A DNA stretch of 64,000 bases from Rhodanobacter sp. L36 (GTDB taxonomy: Bacteria > Pseudomonadota > Gammaproteobacteria > Xanthomonadales > Rhodanobacteraceae): the NCBI RefSeq assembly GCF_009765755.1, contig NZ_LMUV01000011.1, positions 1,033,576-1,097,575 of the forward strand. Direction: 5' to 3'. The notes below the pieces were generated by a model. That model ran no database searches, was not told the DNA's origin, and saw only the letters and a list, made by a program, of their open reading frames with translations. The position numbers and the translations under genes are program-made. Positions 42,231-51,137 of this stretch are shown here, piece by piece; positions within the stretch are counted from its first letter, which is position 1, and every line of letters starts with the position of its first letter.

Positions 42231-43808
42231 CTACCGAACGCCTGCGCGTCGCAGCAGCTTGCCGAGCAGCTCTTCGCATTCCTTGATGCGCAGCATCCAG
42301 GTCACCGCGAAATAGATCACGCCGTACACGCCGAGCACATAGATGGCGGTGGGGATCGGACCGTACGCGGGCGTCACGTATTCCACCGCGCACGCCAGCA
42401 CAGCGGCGACGCATGCGGCAACCCACAACCGGACCATGATGCCCATCGACACACCGGTCGGCTTGAGCAGGCGATTCATCTTGCTGCGCAAGAGATGGAA
42501 CTCGATCCAGCCTGCCACGCCGGCCGATGCGGTAAGACCTGCCGCACCCCACTTCGGATCGACACCCAACCAACCCGGCAGCAGCAGTGCGCTGGCCAGA
42601 CCCAGTGCAGCGGTAACCGCAAGTCGCACCAGCGCAAAGCGCAGCGGAGTTCGCGTGTCGCGCATGGCGTAATAGGTTGAGGCGTATAGACGTCCGGACG
42701 TCGAAGCCAGCAAACCGATACCCGAGCCGGCGAGGATCGCCCAGACGTAACGCGAATCGTGGCTGGTGAACTGACCGGATTGATACAACGCCGCCACGAT
42801 CACATTGCCGAGCGCGAGAAACGCCATCGCCGATGGGATGATGAAGAACGCAATGCGCTCCAGTCCATCGTTCAAACGCGCCGACAATTTGTCCTTCGTA
42901 TCACCATCGAGCCCTTCGCCCACCATGCGCGACAGCGTCGGCAGCTCGGAAGCCGAAATGGCCATGCCGAACAGGCTCACCGGCAGCATGTTGACCGACG
43001 CTGCCGTGGTGATCGCCGCCATCGCGCCGCTGCCGAGCAAGGTGGAAATCGCCTGATCGACGAAGGCACTGATCTGCACCACGCCGCGACCCACCGCCAC
43101 CGACATGAAGCTGCCGCCGACCTGTTGCACGTGCGCGTTGCGCCAGTCCAGACGCAGTGGCATGTGCGGCACCAGTTTCAGCACCGAAGGCAGCTGCACC
43201 AGAAATTGCAGCAGGCAGCCGAGCACCGTGCCCCACGCCAGATACACGATCAACCGTTCCTGCGGCAGGTTGCGGAAGACCAGCAGCGTCGCGATCATCG
43301 AGAGGTTCCACACCACCGGCGCCGCGTACGAAAGAAAAAACTTGTGATGACTGTTGAGGATACCCAGGCACCATGCCGACCACACCAGAATGCCGGTGCC
43401 GGGAAACAGAATCCGCACGATCAGGATCGTCAGCTCGCGTTTGTCGCCCGTATAACCCGGCGCAATGATCCACAACAGCCATGGCGTCGCCACCACGCCG
43501 ATCGCCACGATGATCGAAATGCCGACCGCGAGAATCGCCGCGATCGCGCCCGCGAGTTTGCCCGCATCTTCCTGTCGCTCCTGCGCCAGCAAGCGCGCAT
43601 ACACCGGAATGAACGACGCGGAGAGCACGCCTTCGCCAAACAGGTTTTGCAAAAAATTCGGCACGCGCAGCGCCGAACTGAAAACGTCGGCGATGTCTGA
43701 AAGCCCGAAGTAATGCGAAAACACACGCTGCCGCACGAGCCCGAAAATTCGGCTGCACAGGATGCCTGCCCCTACCAGCACCGCATGTCGTCGACCCGCT
43801 TCGGCCAT
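42231..43808 (-). CDS. murJ: lipid II flippase MurJ
   Basis: 525-residue integral membrane protein of the MOP superfamily that flips lipid II across the inner membrane. It has about 14 membrane segments. It starts with ILCSRIFGLVRQRVFSHYFGLSD and carries the family FSHYFG and VPNFLQNLFGEGVLSASFIP sequences, with conserved charged residues in helices 1, 2 and 8. It is complete. The region downstream holds merR. Confidence 0.95.
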   Translation of the reverse strand: MAEAGRRHAVLVGAGILCSRIFGLVRQRVFSHYFGLSDIADVFSSALRVPNFLQNLFGEGVLSASFIPVYARLLAQERQEDAGKLAGAIAAILAVGISIIVAIGVVATPWLLWIIAPGYTGDKRELTILIVRILFPGTGILVWSAWCLGILNSHHKFFLSYAAPVVWNLSMIATLLVFRNLPQERLIVYLAWGTVLGCLLQFLVQLPSVLKLVPHMPLRLDWRNAHVQQVGGSFMSVAVGRGVVQISAFVDQAISTLLGSGAMAAITTAASVNMLPVSLFGMAISASELPTLSRMVGEGLDGDTKDKLSARLNDGLERIAFFIIPSAMAFLALGNVIVAALYQSGQFTSHDSRYVWAILAGSGIGLLASTSGRLYASTYYAMRDTRTPLRFALVRLAVTAALGLASALLLPGWLGVDPKWGAAGLTASAGVAGWIEFHLLRSKMNRLLKPTGVSMGIMVRLWVAACVAAVLACAVEYVTPAYGPIPTAIYVLGVYGVIYFAVTWMLRIKECEELLGKLLRRAGVR

Positions 43809-43933
43809 GACTTTCCCGGAATTTCAAAACGCGTAGCCTAGCATTGCGCCCAGGCGTTACCTGCGGCACAGCGATGCGCCAGGCGTGGCGAAAAAGTGTT
43901 TCTTCAATCGCACCTGCGTAACGCGAGTGCTCG

Positions 43934-44302
43934 CTAGCTCAGCCCGTCGACACGATCCGCGTAAAACGCCAGATAACCTTCGATCTGCTTCACCGCGTCG
44001 AACGGGTGCTCGTACGTCCACACGGCGTTGATCGAACGCTCGCCGCCGAACGTGATGCTGTAGTACGCGCAATCGCCCTTGTACGGGCAATAGGTCGCAT
44101 GGTCCGTTCGCTGAAGCAGCGACATGTCGACGTCCTTGCGCGGGATGTATTGCACGGCCGGATAGCTGGCCTCCTGCAAAATCAGCGCATCGGTCGTGTC
44201 GGCAATCACGCGCCCTTCGATCGACACGGTGACGCGTGCCGGATTGCGCTTGATCGTGATCGGATGATCGGGGCCGGGAGTTTTCGTGGGTCGTGCGCTC
44301 AT
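43934..44302 (-). CDS. DUF427 family protein
   Basis: 122 residues with the DUF427 core: TVSIEGRVIADTTDALILQE, YIPRKDVDMSLLQRT, CPYKGDCAYYSI and NAVWTYEHPFDAV. The fold is a small beta-barrel seen in proteins of unknown role; the invariant CPYKG and EHP segments are present. Stop lies 125 bases before murJ, start 34 bases after the ABC transporter gene. Confidence 0.92.
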   Translation of the reverse strand: MSARPTKTPGPDHPITIKRNPARVTVSIEGRVIADTTDALILQEASYPAVQYIPRKDVDMSLLQRTDHATYCPYKGDCAYYSITFGGERSINAVWTYEHPFDAVKQIEGYLAFYADRVDGLS

Positions 44303-44335
44303 GGGTCGATTCTCATGTTGTTGATAAAGCGGAAC

Positions 44336-46180
44336 TCAGGACGCTGCATCTTCCGCCGCGACGAAGCCGCCGGTCTGGCGTTTCCACAATCGCGCATACA
44401 GGCCTTCATGTGCGATGAGTTCGGCGTGCGTGCCGGTTTCGACGACCTGGCCCTTGTCCAGCACGACCAGCCGATCCATTCGCGCAATGGTGGACAGGCG
44501 GTGCGCGATGGCGATCACCGTCTTGCCCTGCATCAAAATATCGAGGCTGTCCTGGATCGCCGCTTCAGCCTCGGAGTCCAGCGCCGAGGTGGCTTCGTCG
44601 AGCACCAGGATCGGCGCATCCTTCAGCAGCACGCGGGCAATGGCGATGCGCTGGCGCTGGCCACCGGAGAGTTTCACGCCACGCTCGCCGACCAATGCCT
44701 CGTATCCAAGGCGACCTTCACCATCGATCAGCTGCGGAATGAATTCGTCGGCGCGCGCCTTGCGCACGGCTTCGAGGATCTGCGCCTCGCTGGCATCCGG
44801 TCGTCCGTACAGGAGGTTGTCGCGAATCGATCGGTGCAACAGCGACGTGTCCTGCGTCACCACGCCGATCTGCGCGCGCAGGCTTTCCTGCGTGACGTTG
44901 GCGATGTCCTGTCCGTCGATCAGGATGCGTCCACCTTCGAGGTCGTACAGCCGCAACAGCACATTGACCAGCGTCGACTTGCCTGCGCCCGACGGCCCGA
45001 CCACGCCAATCTTTTCGCCCGCGCGCACAGCCAGATCGAGCCCGGCGATCACGCCGCCTTGCTTGCCGTAGTGAAAGTGGATGTGCTCGAAGCGCACGGA
45101 ACCGTTGGTCACTTCCAGCGGTGGCGCGCCTTCGTTGTCCTGCACGATGCGCGGCTGCGAGATGGTGGTGATGCCGTCCTGCACGGTACCGACGTTTTCG
45201 AAGATGCCGTTGACCACCCACATGATCCAGCCGGACATGTTGTTGATGCGGATCACCAGCCCGGTCGACAGCGCGATCGCGCCCACCGTCACCTTGCCCT
45301 GGCTCCACAGCAGGATTGCCAGCGCCGAGGTGCCAACGATGAGGAAGCCGTTGAGCGTGGTGATGGTCGCATCCATGCCGGTGGTGAGCCGCGTCATGCG
45401 ACGCAGTTTTTCGGTCTGCTCCTGCATCGCTTCGGCGACGTACGCTTCCTCGCGCTGCGTGTGCGCGAACAGTTTCAGCGTCAGCACATTGCTGTAGCCA
45501 TCGACGATGCGACCCATCATTTTCGAGCGCGCCTCGGACGAATGCCACGAGCGCTCCTTGATGCGCGGGATGAAGTACGCCAGCGATCCGACATACAGAA
45601 ACAGCCACGCCACCAGCGGTGCGGCGAGCCATACATCCGCCTGCGCGAACATCACGATGGCGCTGCCGGTGTAAATAGTGACGTACCAGATCGCGTCGAC
45701 GATCTGCACCGCCGATTCGCGCAGCGAACTGCCGGTCAGCATGATGCGGTTGGCAATACGCCCGGCGTAATCGTTCTGGAAGAAACCCAGGCTCTGCCGA
45801 ATCACGTAGCGATGGTTCTGCCACCGGATGCGGTTGGTCAGGCTCGGCACGATCGCCTGGTTCACCAGCAGATCGTGCACACCGATGGCGATCGGCCGGA
45901 TCACCAGCGCGACGAAACCCATCCACATCAACGTGCGTCCATGCTGGCGGAAAAAATCCGCCACCGGCACGCCCTTGGTCATGTCGACGATGCTGCCGAT
46001 GAAGCCGAACAGCGACACCTCGACGATCGCCACCACGAAGCCGACCACGATCGCCACGGCAAACACGCCCCATACCTGGCGCAGATAAAACGCGTAGAAG
46101 CGCAACACGGATTTCGGCGGCATGCCGTCGACCGGTTCCTTGAACGCATCAATGAGGGATTCGAACCAGCGAAAAATCAT
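44336..46180 (-). CDS. ABC transporter, fused permease and ATPase (MsbA/multidrug type)
   Basis: 614 residues: an N-terminal exporter membrane domain with six helices (about residues 30-330) fused to a nucleotide-binding domain with Walker A VVGPSGAGKST (about 404-414), the signature VKLSGGQRQRIAIARVLL (about 511-528) and Walker B ILVLDEATSALDSEAE. The fused half-transporter pattern makes a homodimeric exporter. The substrate is not evident; lipids, peptides or drugs are all possible. Confidence 0.94.
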   Translation of the reverse strand: MIFRWFESLIDAFKEPVDGMPPKSVLRFYAFYLRQVWGVFAVAIVVGFVVAIVEVSLFGFIGSIVDMTKGVPVADFFRQHGRTLMWMGFVALVIRPIAIGVHDLLVNQAIVPSLTNRIRWQNHRYVIRQSLGFFQNDYAGRIANRIMLTGSSLRESAVQIVDAIWYVTIYTGSAIVMFAQADVWLAAPLVAWLFLYVGSLAYFIPRIKERSWHSSEARSKMMGRIVDGYSNVLTLKLFAHTQREEAYVAEAMQEQTEKLRRMTRLTTGMDATITTLNGFLIVGTSALAILLWSQGKVTVGAIALSTGLVIRINNMSGWIMWVVNGIFENVGTVQDGITTISQPRIVQDNEGAPPLEVTNGSVRFEHIHFHYGKQGGVIAGLDLAVRAGEKIGVVGPSGAGKSTLVNVLLRLYDLEGGRILIDGQDIANVTQESLRAQIGVVTQDTSLLHRSIRDNLLYGRPDASEAQILEAVRKARADEFIPQLIDGEGRLGYEALVGERGVKLSGGQRQRIAIARVLLKDAPILVLDEATSALDSEAEAAIQDSLDILMQGKTVIAIAHRLSTIARMDRLVVLDKGQVVETGTHAELIAHEGLYARLWKRQTGGFVAAEDAAS

Positions 46181-46356
46181 GCAGAGTCACTTGTGTTGAA
46201 CGTCAGTAGATAGGTGCTGCGAAGACGGTCCGCAAGGTTTGCGCTTGACCGTCTCTCCACCTGCATCAGGGCAAATTGTTTCGGCCAGGACCGCAGCATC
46301 GGCGCAGCACATGCTGCCAGCATCATGCCGCAGGTGGTCGTTCATGCGGAGAAATC

Positions 46357-47751
46357 ATGACGTCGAAAAGTCACTCCCCGACTGGTACCCATCGCGCCGC
46401 TTCGCTCAGCTGGGCCATCTTCGTCACCAGCCTGGGCTTCGTGGTGGTGCAACTGGATGTCTCCATCGTCAATGTCGCGTTGCCCGCCATCAGCAGCGCG
46501 CTGCACACCGGCGTGGGCGGCATGCAGTGGGTGGTCGACATGTACACGCTGGCGTTCGCCGCGTGCCTGTTGTCGGCTGGCGCCATCGGCGACCGCATTG
46601 GAGCGCGGCGGGGATTCGTGATCGGCACCGCCGTGTTCACGCTGGCCTCGATGGGCTGCGGCTTCGCGCCGAATCTCGCATCGCTGATCGCCGCCCGCGC
46701 CGTGCAGGGCATCGGCGCTGCCTTGCTGATGCCCTGCTCGCTTGCGTTGCTCAACCATGCGTGTCGCGACGATGCACCCGCACGTGCCAAAGCCGTGGGC
46801 CTTTGGACCGCCGCTGGTGGCGTGGCGTTGTCGGCAGGTCCGGTGATCGGCGGTCTGTTGCTGCATCCCTTCGGCTGGCGCAGCATTTTTCTGGTGAACC
46901 TGCCGATCGGCGTGCTCGCCATCTGGCTGGCGTTGCGGCGTACCGAAGAAACCGACACGCAGGAGAAACAGCAATTCGATATCGCCGGGTTGTTGCTCGC
47001 GGTGATCGCACTGCTCGCTGGCACCGCTGCCGTGATCGAATCAGGTTCGCGCGGCTGGCAATCGCCGGTCGTGTGGATCGGCCTGGCGATTTCCGTGATC
47101 GGGCTGGTGGTATTCGTCGTAGTGGAATCGCGGCAACGTGCGCCGATGTTGCCGCTGAAATTTTTCAGCGACCTCAGCTTCAACGTGGCGACGGGGGTGG
47201 GACTGGTGGTGAATTTCGCGCTGTACGGAACGATCTTCGTGCTCAGCCTATATTTCCAGCACGTGCGACACGAATCGCCGATCGACGCCGGGCTCGCGTT
47301 TCTGCCTTTCATGCTGGCGATCATCGTCGCGAACGTCGTCGGTGGGCGGCTGGCCGCAAGCTTCGGTCCGCGCTGGCCGATGACAGCAGGACTGGCAATC
47401 GGCACGATCGGCTTCGCCTGCCTAGGCCACGTCGGCGCGCAGACGGGTTTCGTTGATCTCAACTGGCGGCTGGTGCTGGTGTCGCTGGGCATCGGCCTGG
47501 CGGCGCCACCGATGACGGCCGCACTGCTGTCGCGCGTGCCGCGCGCTCAATCCGGCGTGGCATCCGGCGTGCTCAACACGGTGCGTCAGGCCGCGGGAGC
47601 GATTGGCGTGGCCGTGTTCGGCACGCTGGCGGCCAGCGATATCGTCGGCGGCATGCGCGCCGCATTCGTGACATCGGCGGTGTTGCTGCTGCTCATTGCA
47701 TGCCTCGCCGCAGTGGGCATGCGCCAGGCGAAGACGCCTCGACATTCGTGA
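46357..47751 (+). CDS. MFS drug exporter, DHA2 (EmrB/QacA) family
   Basis: 464 residues from ATG 46357, preceded by GCGGAGAAATC. It has about 14 membrane segments. Motif sequences of the DHA2 group include LDVSIVNVALPAI in helix 1, GDRIGARRGFVIG in the loop 2-3, and AARAVQGIGAALLMP. Proton-driven export of drugs or dyes is the family role. It is divergent from the ABC exporter, with about 175 bases between; no MFP partner (emrA-like) lies nearby, so it acts alone as DHA2 singletons do. Confidence 0.93.
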   Translation: MTSKSHSPTGTHRAASLSWAIFVTSLGFVVVQLDVSIVNVALPAISSALHTGVGGMQWVVDMYTLAFAACLLSAGAIGDRIGARRGFVIGTAVFTLASMGCGFAPNLASLIAARAVQGIGAALLMPCSLALLNHACRDDAPARAKAVGLWTAAGGVALSAGPVIGGLLLHPFGWRSIFLVNLPIGVLAIWLALRRTEETDTQEKQQFDIAGLLLAVIALLAGTAAVIESGSRGWQSPVVWIGLAISVIGLVVFVVVESRQRAPMLPLKFFSDLSFNVATGVGLVVNFALYGTIFVLSLYFQHVRHESPIDAGLAFLPFMLAIIVANVVGGRLAASFGPRWPMTAGLAIGTIGFACLGHVGAQTGFVDLNWRLVLVSLGIGLAAPPMTAALLSRVPRAQSGVASGVLNTVRQAAGAIGVAVFGTLAASDIVGGMRAAFVTSAVLLLLIACLAAVGMRQAKTPRHS

Positions 47752-47815
47752 ACGCCAGCCGCGTCGCGGCGACGGATCGATTGACCCACCGCAGCCGCGC
47801 TCCGATCATGCCCGG

Positions 47816-50236
47816 ATGCCCAACCTTCGACGTTCTCTCCCGCTGCGCTGCCTGTTCGCCCTTGTACTCGCCCTGTGCAGCATCGCCGTCCACGCACAGG
47901 ACACGCCGGATGCAAACACGCCCGCGGTCGTACTCACGCCGGCGCAGACGTTGGTGCAGTTGCGCGCGCAGCTCGACAACATCAAGGCCGCGGTCGATGC
48001 GAGGAAGCCCGATGCGCCGCTGAACGACCTGCGCGGCAATGCGCTGACGGTGCAGCAGGACGCCGAACAGGTCGTGTCCACGCTGTCGCCACAGTCGGCC
48101 AGCCTGCAGGCGCGTGTCGATGTGCTCGGCCCGGCGCCCGTGAAAGGCGGGCCGCCCGAATCGGCGCAGCTGGCGGCGCAACGGCGGCAATTGGGCAAGG
48201 CGAAAAACGATATCGACGGGCAGATCAAGCAGGCGAATTCGCTGGGCACCGAAGCAGCGCAACTGGCGACGCACGTGGCCGAACTTCGCCGCGACCAGTT
48301 CCAGACCGCGCTCGCCTCACGCACCGCGACGCCTTTCAGCCGCGCGTTCTGGTCCGATCCGGTCAAGGCGTTTCCCGACGACATGGGGCGCATCCGACAG
48401 CTCGGCAGCAACGCGCTGGATGCCATTCGCCAAGCGTGGCAGCCACCGAACCGCCTGCCGTTCGTGATCTGCCTGTTGCTGGCAGCGGCGTTGCTCGCGG
48501 TGGGACGCCGGCTGATCGAAAAGATGCTGGGCCGCCTGACCATCGACCGCCTGCCTGCCGGACATCTGCGGCGCAGTGCGCTGGCGTTCGCGGTGACGCT
48601 GGCTTATACGCTGGCGATCGGGCTCGCCGCGCAATTCATGCACATGGCGGTGAACTGGAACGATCTGCTCGACGACGATCTCGAAACACTCGCGCATCGC
48701 TTCGTCCGGCTAGTGACGTTTGCAGCGTTCATGGCCGGGCTCGGCCGCGCGATGCTTTCGTGCGGCCGTCCGTCGTGGCGATTGCCGGGGCTGTCCGACG
48801 CCACTGCGGAAAAGCTGCGCGCATTTCCAGTGCTGCTGGCACTCGGCGCGCTGGCGATTGGCGTGGTTGAAACCGTCAGCAGCACGGTGGGCGCGAGCCT
48901 TGCGACGACGGTACTGACACGCGCCGTTCTCGCGGTGCTTATCGGCGTGCTGATCGGCAGCGTGCTGTTACGGCTCGGACAATCGCGACGCGTCACGCTC
49001 GCCGCCGGTGAAACGCCGACGCAGCGACCGGTGTGGATCGGGCTGGTGATCGGCGCTGCCTTCATCTGCGTGGCGATGACCTTCCTCGGCGTGGCGTCGG
49101 GCTACATCGCGTTCGCGTTCTTCATCGCGCGACAGATGCTGTGGTTCGGCGTAGTGCTCACCGCGCTCTATCTGATGATGCACCTGGTCGACGACATCTT
49201 CGACACGGTGTTCGCACCCAAGGGCCACACCGGCCTGCGCATGCAGAACAGTTTCGGCGTGTCCTCCAATGCGCTGGAACAGACCGGTACGGTATTGTCG
49301 GGCGCGGCGCGCGCGATGCTGGTGATCCTTGCCGTGGCGATCGTGCTGACGCCGTTCGGGGCGGGCCCGCAGGAGTTGATCGAACGAGTCAGCAACACGC
49401 TGTCGAGCGCATCGCTTGGCAAGTTGAACATTCGCGCGACCGATATTTTCAGCGCTCTGCTGGTCTTCGTGGTCGGTTTGTTCATCGTGCGTGTCATCAA
49501 GCGCTGGCTGAGCGAACAACTTCTGCCAAAAACCGCGCTCGATCCGGGCATGCAGAACTCCATGGTCACCCTGCTGGGTTACGTCGGTGGCGTGCTGGTT
49601 TTCGGAGTCGCCCTGGCAGACATCGGCGTGGATCTGCAAAGCATCGCGTGGATGGCCAGCGCGTTGTCGGTCGGTATCGGTTTCGGACTACAGGCGATCG
49701 TGCAGAACTTCATTTCCGGACTGATACTGCTGGCCGAGCGGCCGGTAAAAGTGGGCGACTGGGTCAGCATTGGCGGCGTCGAGGGCGACATCCGCCGCAT
49801 CAATGTGCGCGCCACCGAAATCCAGATGAGCGACCGTTCGACCATGATCGTGCCGAACTCGCAGTTCATCACCTCCAACGTGCGCAACGTGACGCTGGCC
49901 AATGCGCAGGGCCGCGTGAGCATCAAGCTCGCGATGCCGCTGGATACCGACGCAAGCAAGGCGCGGGAAATCCTGCTCGATGTGCTGCGCGGCCATCCGG
50001 GTACGCTCGCGATACCTGCGCCGGCCGTCACGCTGGAGAACCTCGATGCGGGGTCGATGACCTTTGCCTGCGTCGGCTATGTCAACAGCCCGCGCGACGT
50101 CGGCAACGTGAAGAGCGACGTGCTTTTCGAAATGCTGCAACGCCTGCGAGCGGCCAAACTGCCGATGACCAGTCCGCAAAGCATGGTGGTACGCACGCTG
50201 CCGGCCGCAGCCGAAGGCTCGGACGACCGCGATTGA
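47816..50236 (+). CDS. mechanosensitive channel of the MscS family with DUF3772 domain
   Basis: 806 residues from ATG 47816. A signal peptide (to about residue 28), then a coiled-coil-rich periplasmic DUF3772 region (about 40-185), a cluster of membrane helices (about 210-560) and the MscS core (about 570-760). Core motifs: IGVDLQSIAWMASALSVGIGFGLQAIVQNFISG pore helix and the beta domain KVGDWVSIGGVEGDIRRINVRATEIQ. It probably relieves hypo-osmotic stress or is an MscK-like relative. A terminator pairs with the convergent DUF3761 gene. Confidence 0.94.
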   Translation: MPNLRRSLPLRCLFALVLALCSIAVHAQDTPDANTPAVVLTPAQTLVQLRAQLDNIKAAVDARKPDAPLNDLRGNALTVQQDAEQVVSTLSPQSASLQARVDVLGPAPVKGGPPESAQLAAQRRQLGKAKNDIDGQIKQANSLGTEAAQLATHVAELRRDQFQTALASRTATPFSRAFWSDPVKAFPDDMGRIRQLGSNALDAIRQAWQPPNRLPFVICLLLAAALLAVGRRLIEKMLGRLTIDRLPAGHLRRSALAFAVTLAYTLAIGLAAQFMHMAVNWNDLLDDDLETLAHRFVRLVTFAAFMAGLGRAMLSCGRPSWRLPGLSDATAEKLRAFPVLLALGALAIGVVETVSSTVGASLATTVLTRAVLAVLIGVLIGSVLLRLGQSRRVTLAAGETPTQRPVWIGLVIGAAFICVAMTFLGVASGYIAFAFFIARQMLWFGVVLTALYLMMHLVDDIFDTVFAPKGHTGLRMQNSFGVSSNALEQTGTVLSGAARAMLVILAVAIVLTPFGAGPQELIERVSNTLSSASLGKLNIRATDIFSALLVFVVGLFIVRVIKRWLSEQLLPKTALDPGMQNSMVTLLGYVGGVLVFGVALADIGVDLQSIAWMASALSVGIGFGLQAIVQNFISGLILLAERPVKVGDWVSIGGVEGDIRRINVRATEIQMSDRSTMIVPNSQFITSNVRNVTLANAQGRVSIKLAMPLDTDASKAREILLDVLRGHPGTLAIPAPAVTLENLDAGSMTFACVGYVNSPRDVGNVKSDVLFEMLQRLRAAKLPMTSPQSMVVRTLPAAAEGSDDRD

Positions 50237-50317
50237 TTGCAGAGCGAGCCAGTCCACACGCAGCGATGCGAGCCACGATCCGCGCGCCGTCGAGCGCGAT
50301 AGCGAGTTCCCGATAAG

Positions 50318-50346
50318 CAGAAGGCCGGCGCAAAGGCCGGCCTTCC
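50318..50346. terminator. bidirectional terminator between convergent genes
   Basis: AAGGCCGG and CCGGCCTT form a GC-rich hairpin with a short loop between the channel gene and the convergent DUF3761 gene. There is a short T-run on each side; ends are approximate. Confidence 0.72.
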
Positions 50347-50369
50347 GATGCAAGCTTTCGATCTTTCGC

Positions 50370-50867
50370 TTACGGCGTACACGCCTTGCCATGCTCGCCA
50401 TGGTTACCCTTGGCCTTGGCATCGGCTTCGGTCATGTATTCGCCCTGCTTGGTCTTGCCGTACCACTTGTCGCTCGGGCAGTGGTAGACCTTGCTTTTGT
50501 CATTGACCCAGACCATGCCCGGGCCACCGCCCGGTGCAGCAGTCGCCGCCGGCGCCGGCATCTTGCGATTGCTCTTCATGGCGGTGCCGGATGCGGGTGC
50601 CGCTGCCGCAGCAGGTGCCGCGGCAGGAGCAGCAGCCGGCGCTGGTGCCGCCGCCGGTGCGGCAGCGGCGGCTGCACCAGCTGCGGCGTACCACTCCTTC
50701 ACACCCTTGTGTCCCTTGCACGAACCACGCTTCGCGGCGGCACTGGTATAGCTGCCGTCCTTGCACTGGCCGGTCGAACCGGCCGGCGCAGCAGCCTGCT
50801 GAGCATGAACTGCCGAACCGGCGAACAGACCCATGACGACCACGGCGATCAAAACTGATGATTTCAT
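50370..50867 (-). CDS. secreted DUF3761 protein with Ala/Pro linker
   Basis: 165 residues from ATG 50867 with a strong ribosome site (GGGAGTCTGAA). Signal peptide to about residue 22, then the DUF3761 core (STGQCKDGSYTSAAAKRGSC, about 30-50) with two cysteines, followed by a ~40-residue Ala/Pro linker, and a second Cys/Trp-containing region (MVWVNDKSKVYHCPSDKWYGK, about 118-138). The extra C-terminal part with its own Cys pair makes it a two-domain variant. Function unknown. The 270 bases upstream (50868-51137) hold nothing convincing. Confidence 0.85.
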   Translation of the reverse strand: MKSSVLIAVVVMGLFAGSAVHAQQAAAPAGSTGQCKDGSYTSAAAKRGSCKGHKGVKEWYAAAGAAAAAAPAAAPAPAAAPAAAPAAAAAPASGTAMKSNRKMPAPAATAAPGGGPGMVWVNDKSKVYHCPSDKWYGKTKQGEYMTEADAKAKGNHGEHGKACTP

Positions 50868-51137
50868 TTCAGACTCCCTCCAAGTGAATTCGCAGCGTTG
50901 CAAGCAGGATCGTTGTATCGACCATGCACACTGCTGCGTCTTTTCAGCCCATGCCGATCGTTTCGCCGAAGCAGAAAATCTGACCAGGTTCACGGACGCC
51001 CCAAGCATCTGCGACAGCAGCGGCCTGCCCGGCGACTATGCCGCAAAATCATGACGGCGCGATGCTCCGGACCTGTAGCGTTTAACTGGCAGACGGCCGC
51101 CACGCAGAAACTTGCGAAGCGCCGCGCCATCGAGCGC

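Noticed and set aside
44006..46213. Long plus-strand frame of 735 codons.
   Set aside because: Antisense to the ABC transporter; a GC-bias artefact.
50560..50700. Alternating GCC/GCA/GCT repeats.
   Set aside because: Encodes the Ala/Pro linker of the DUF3761 protein; not a CRISPR or structural repeat.
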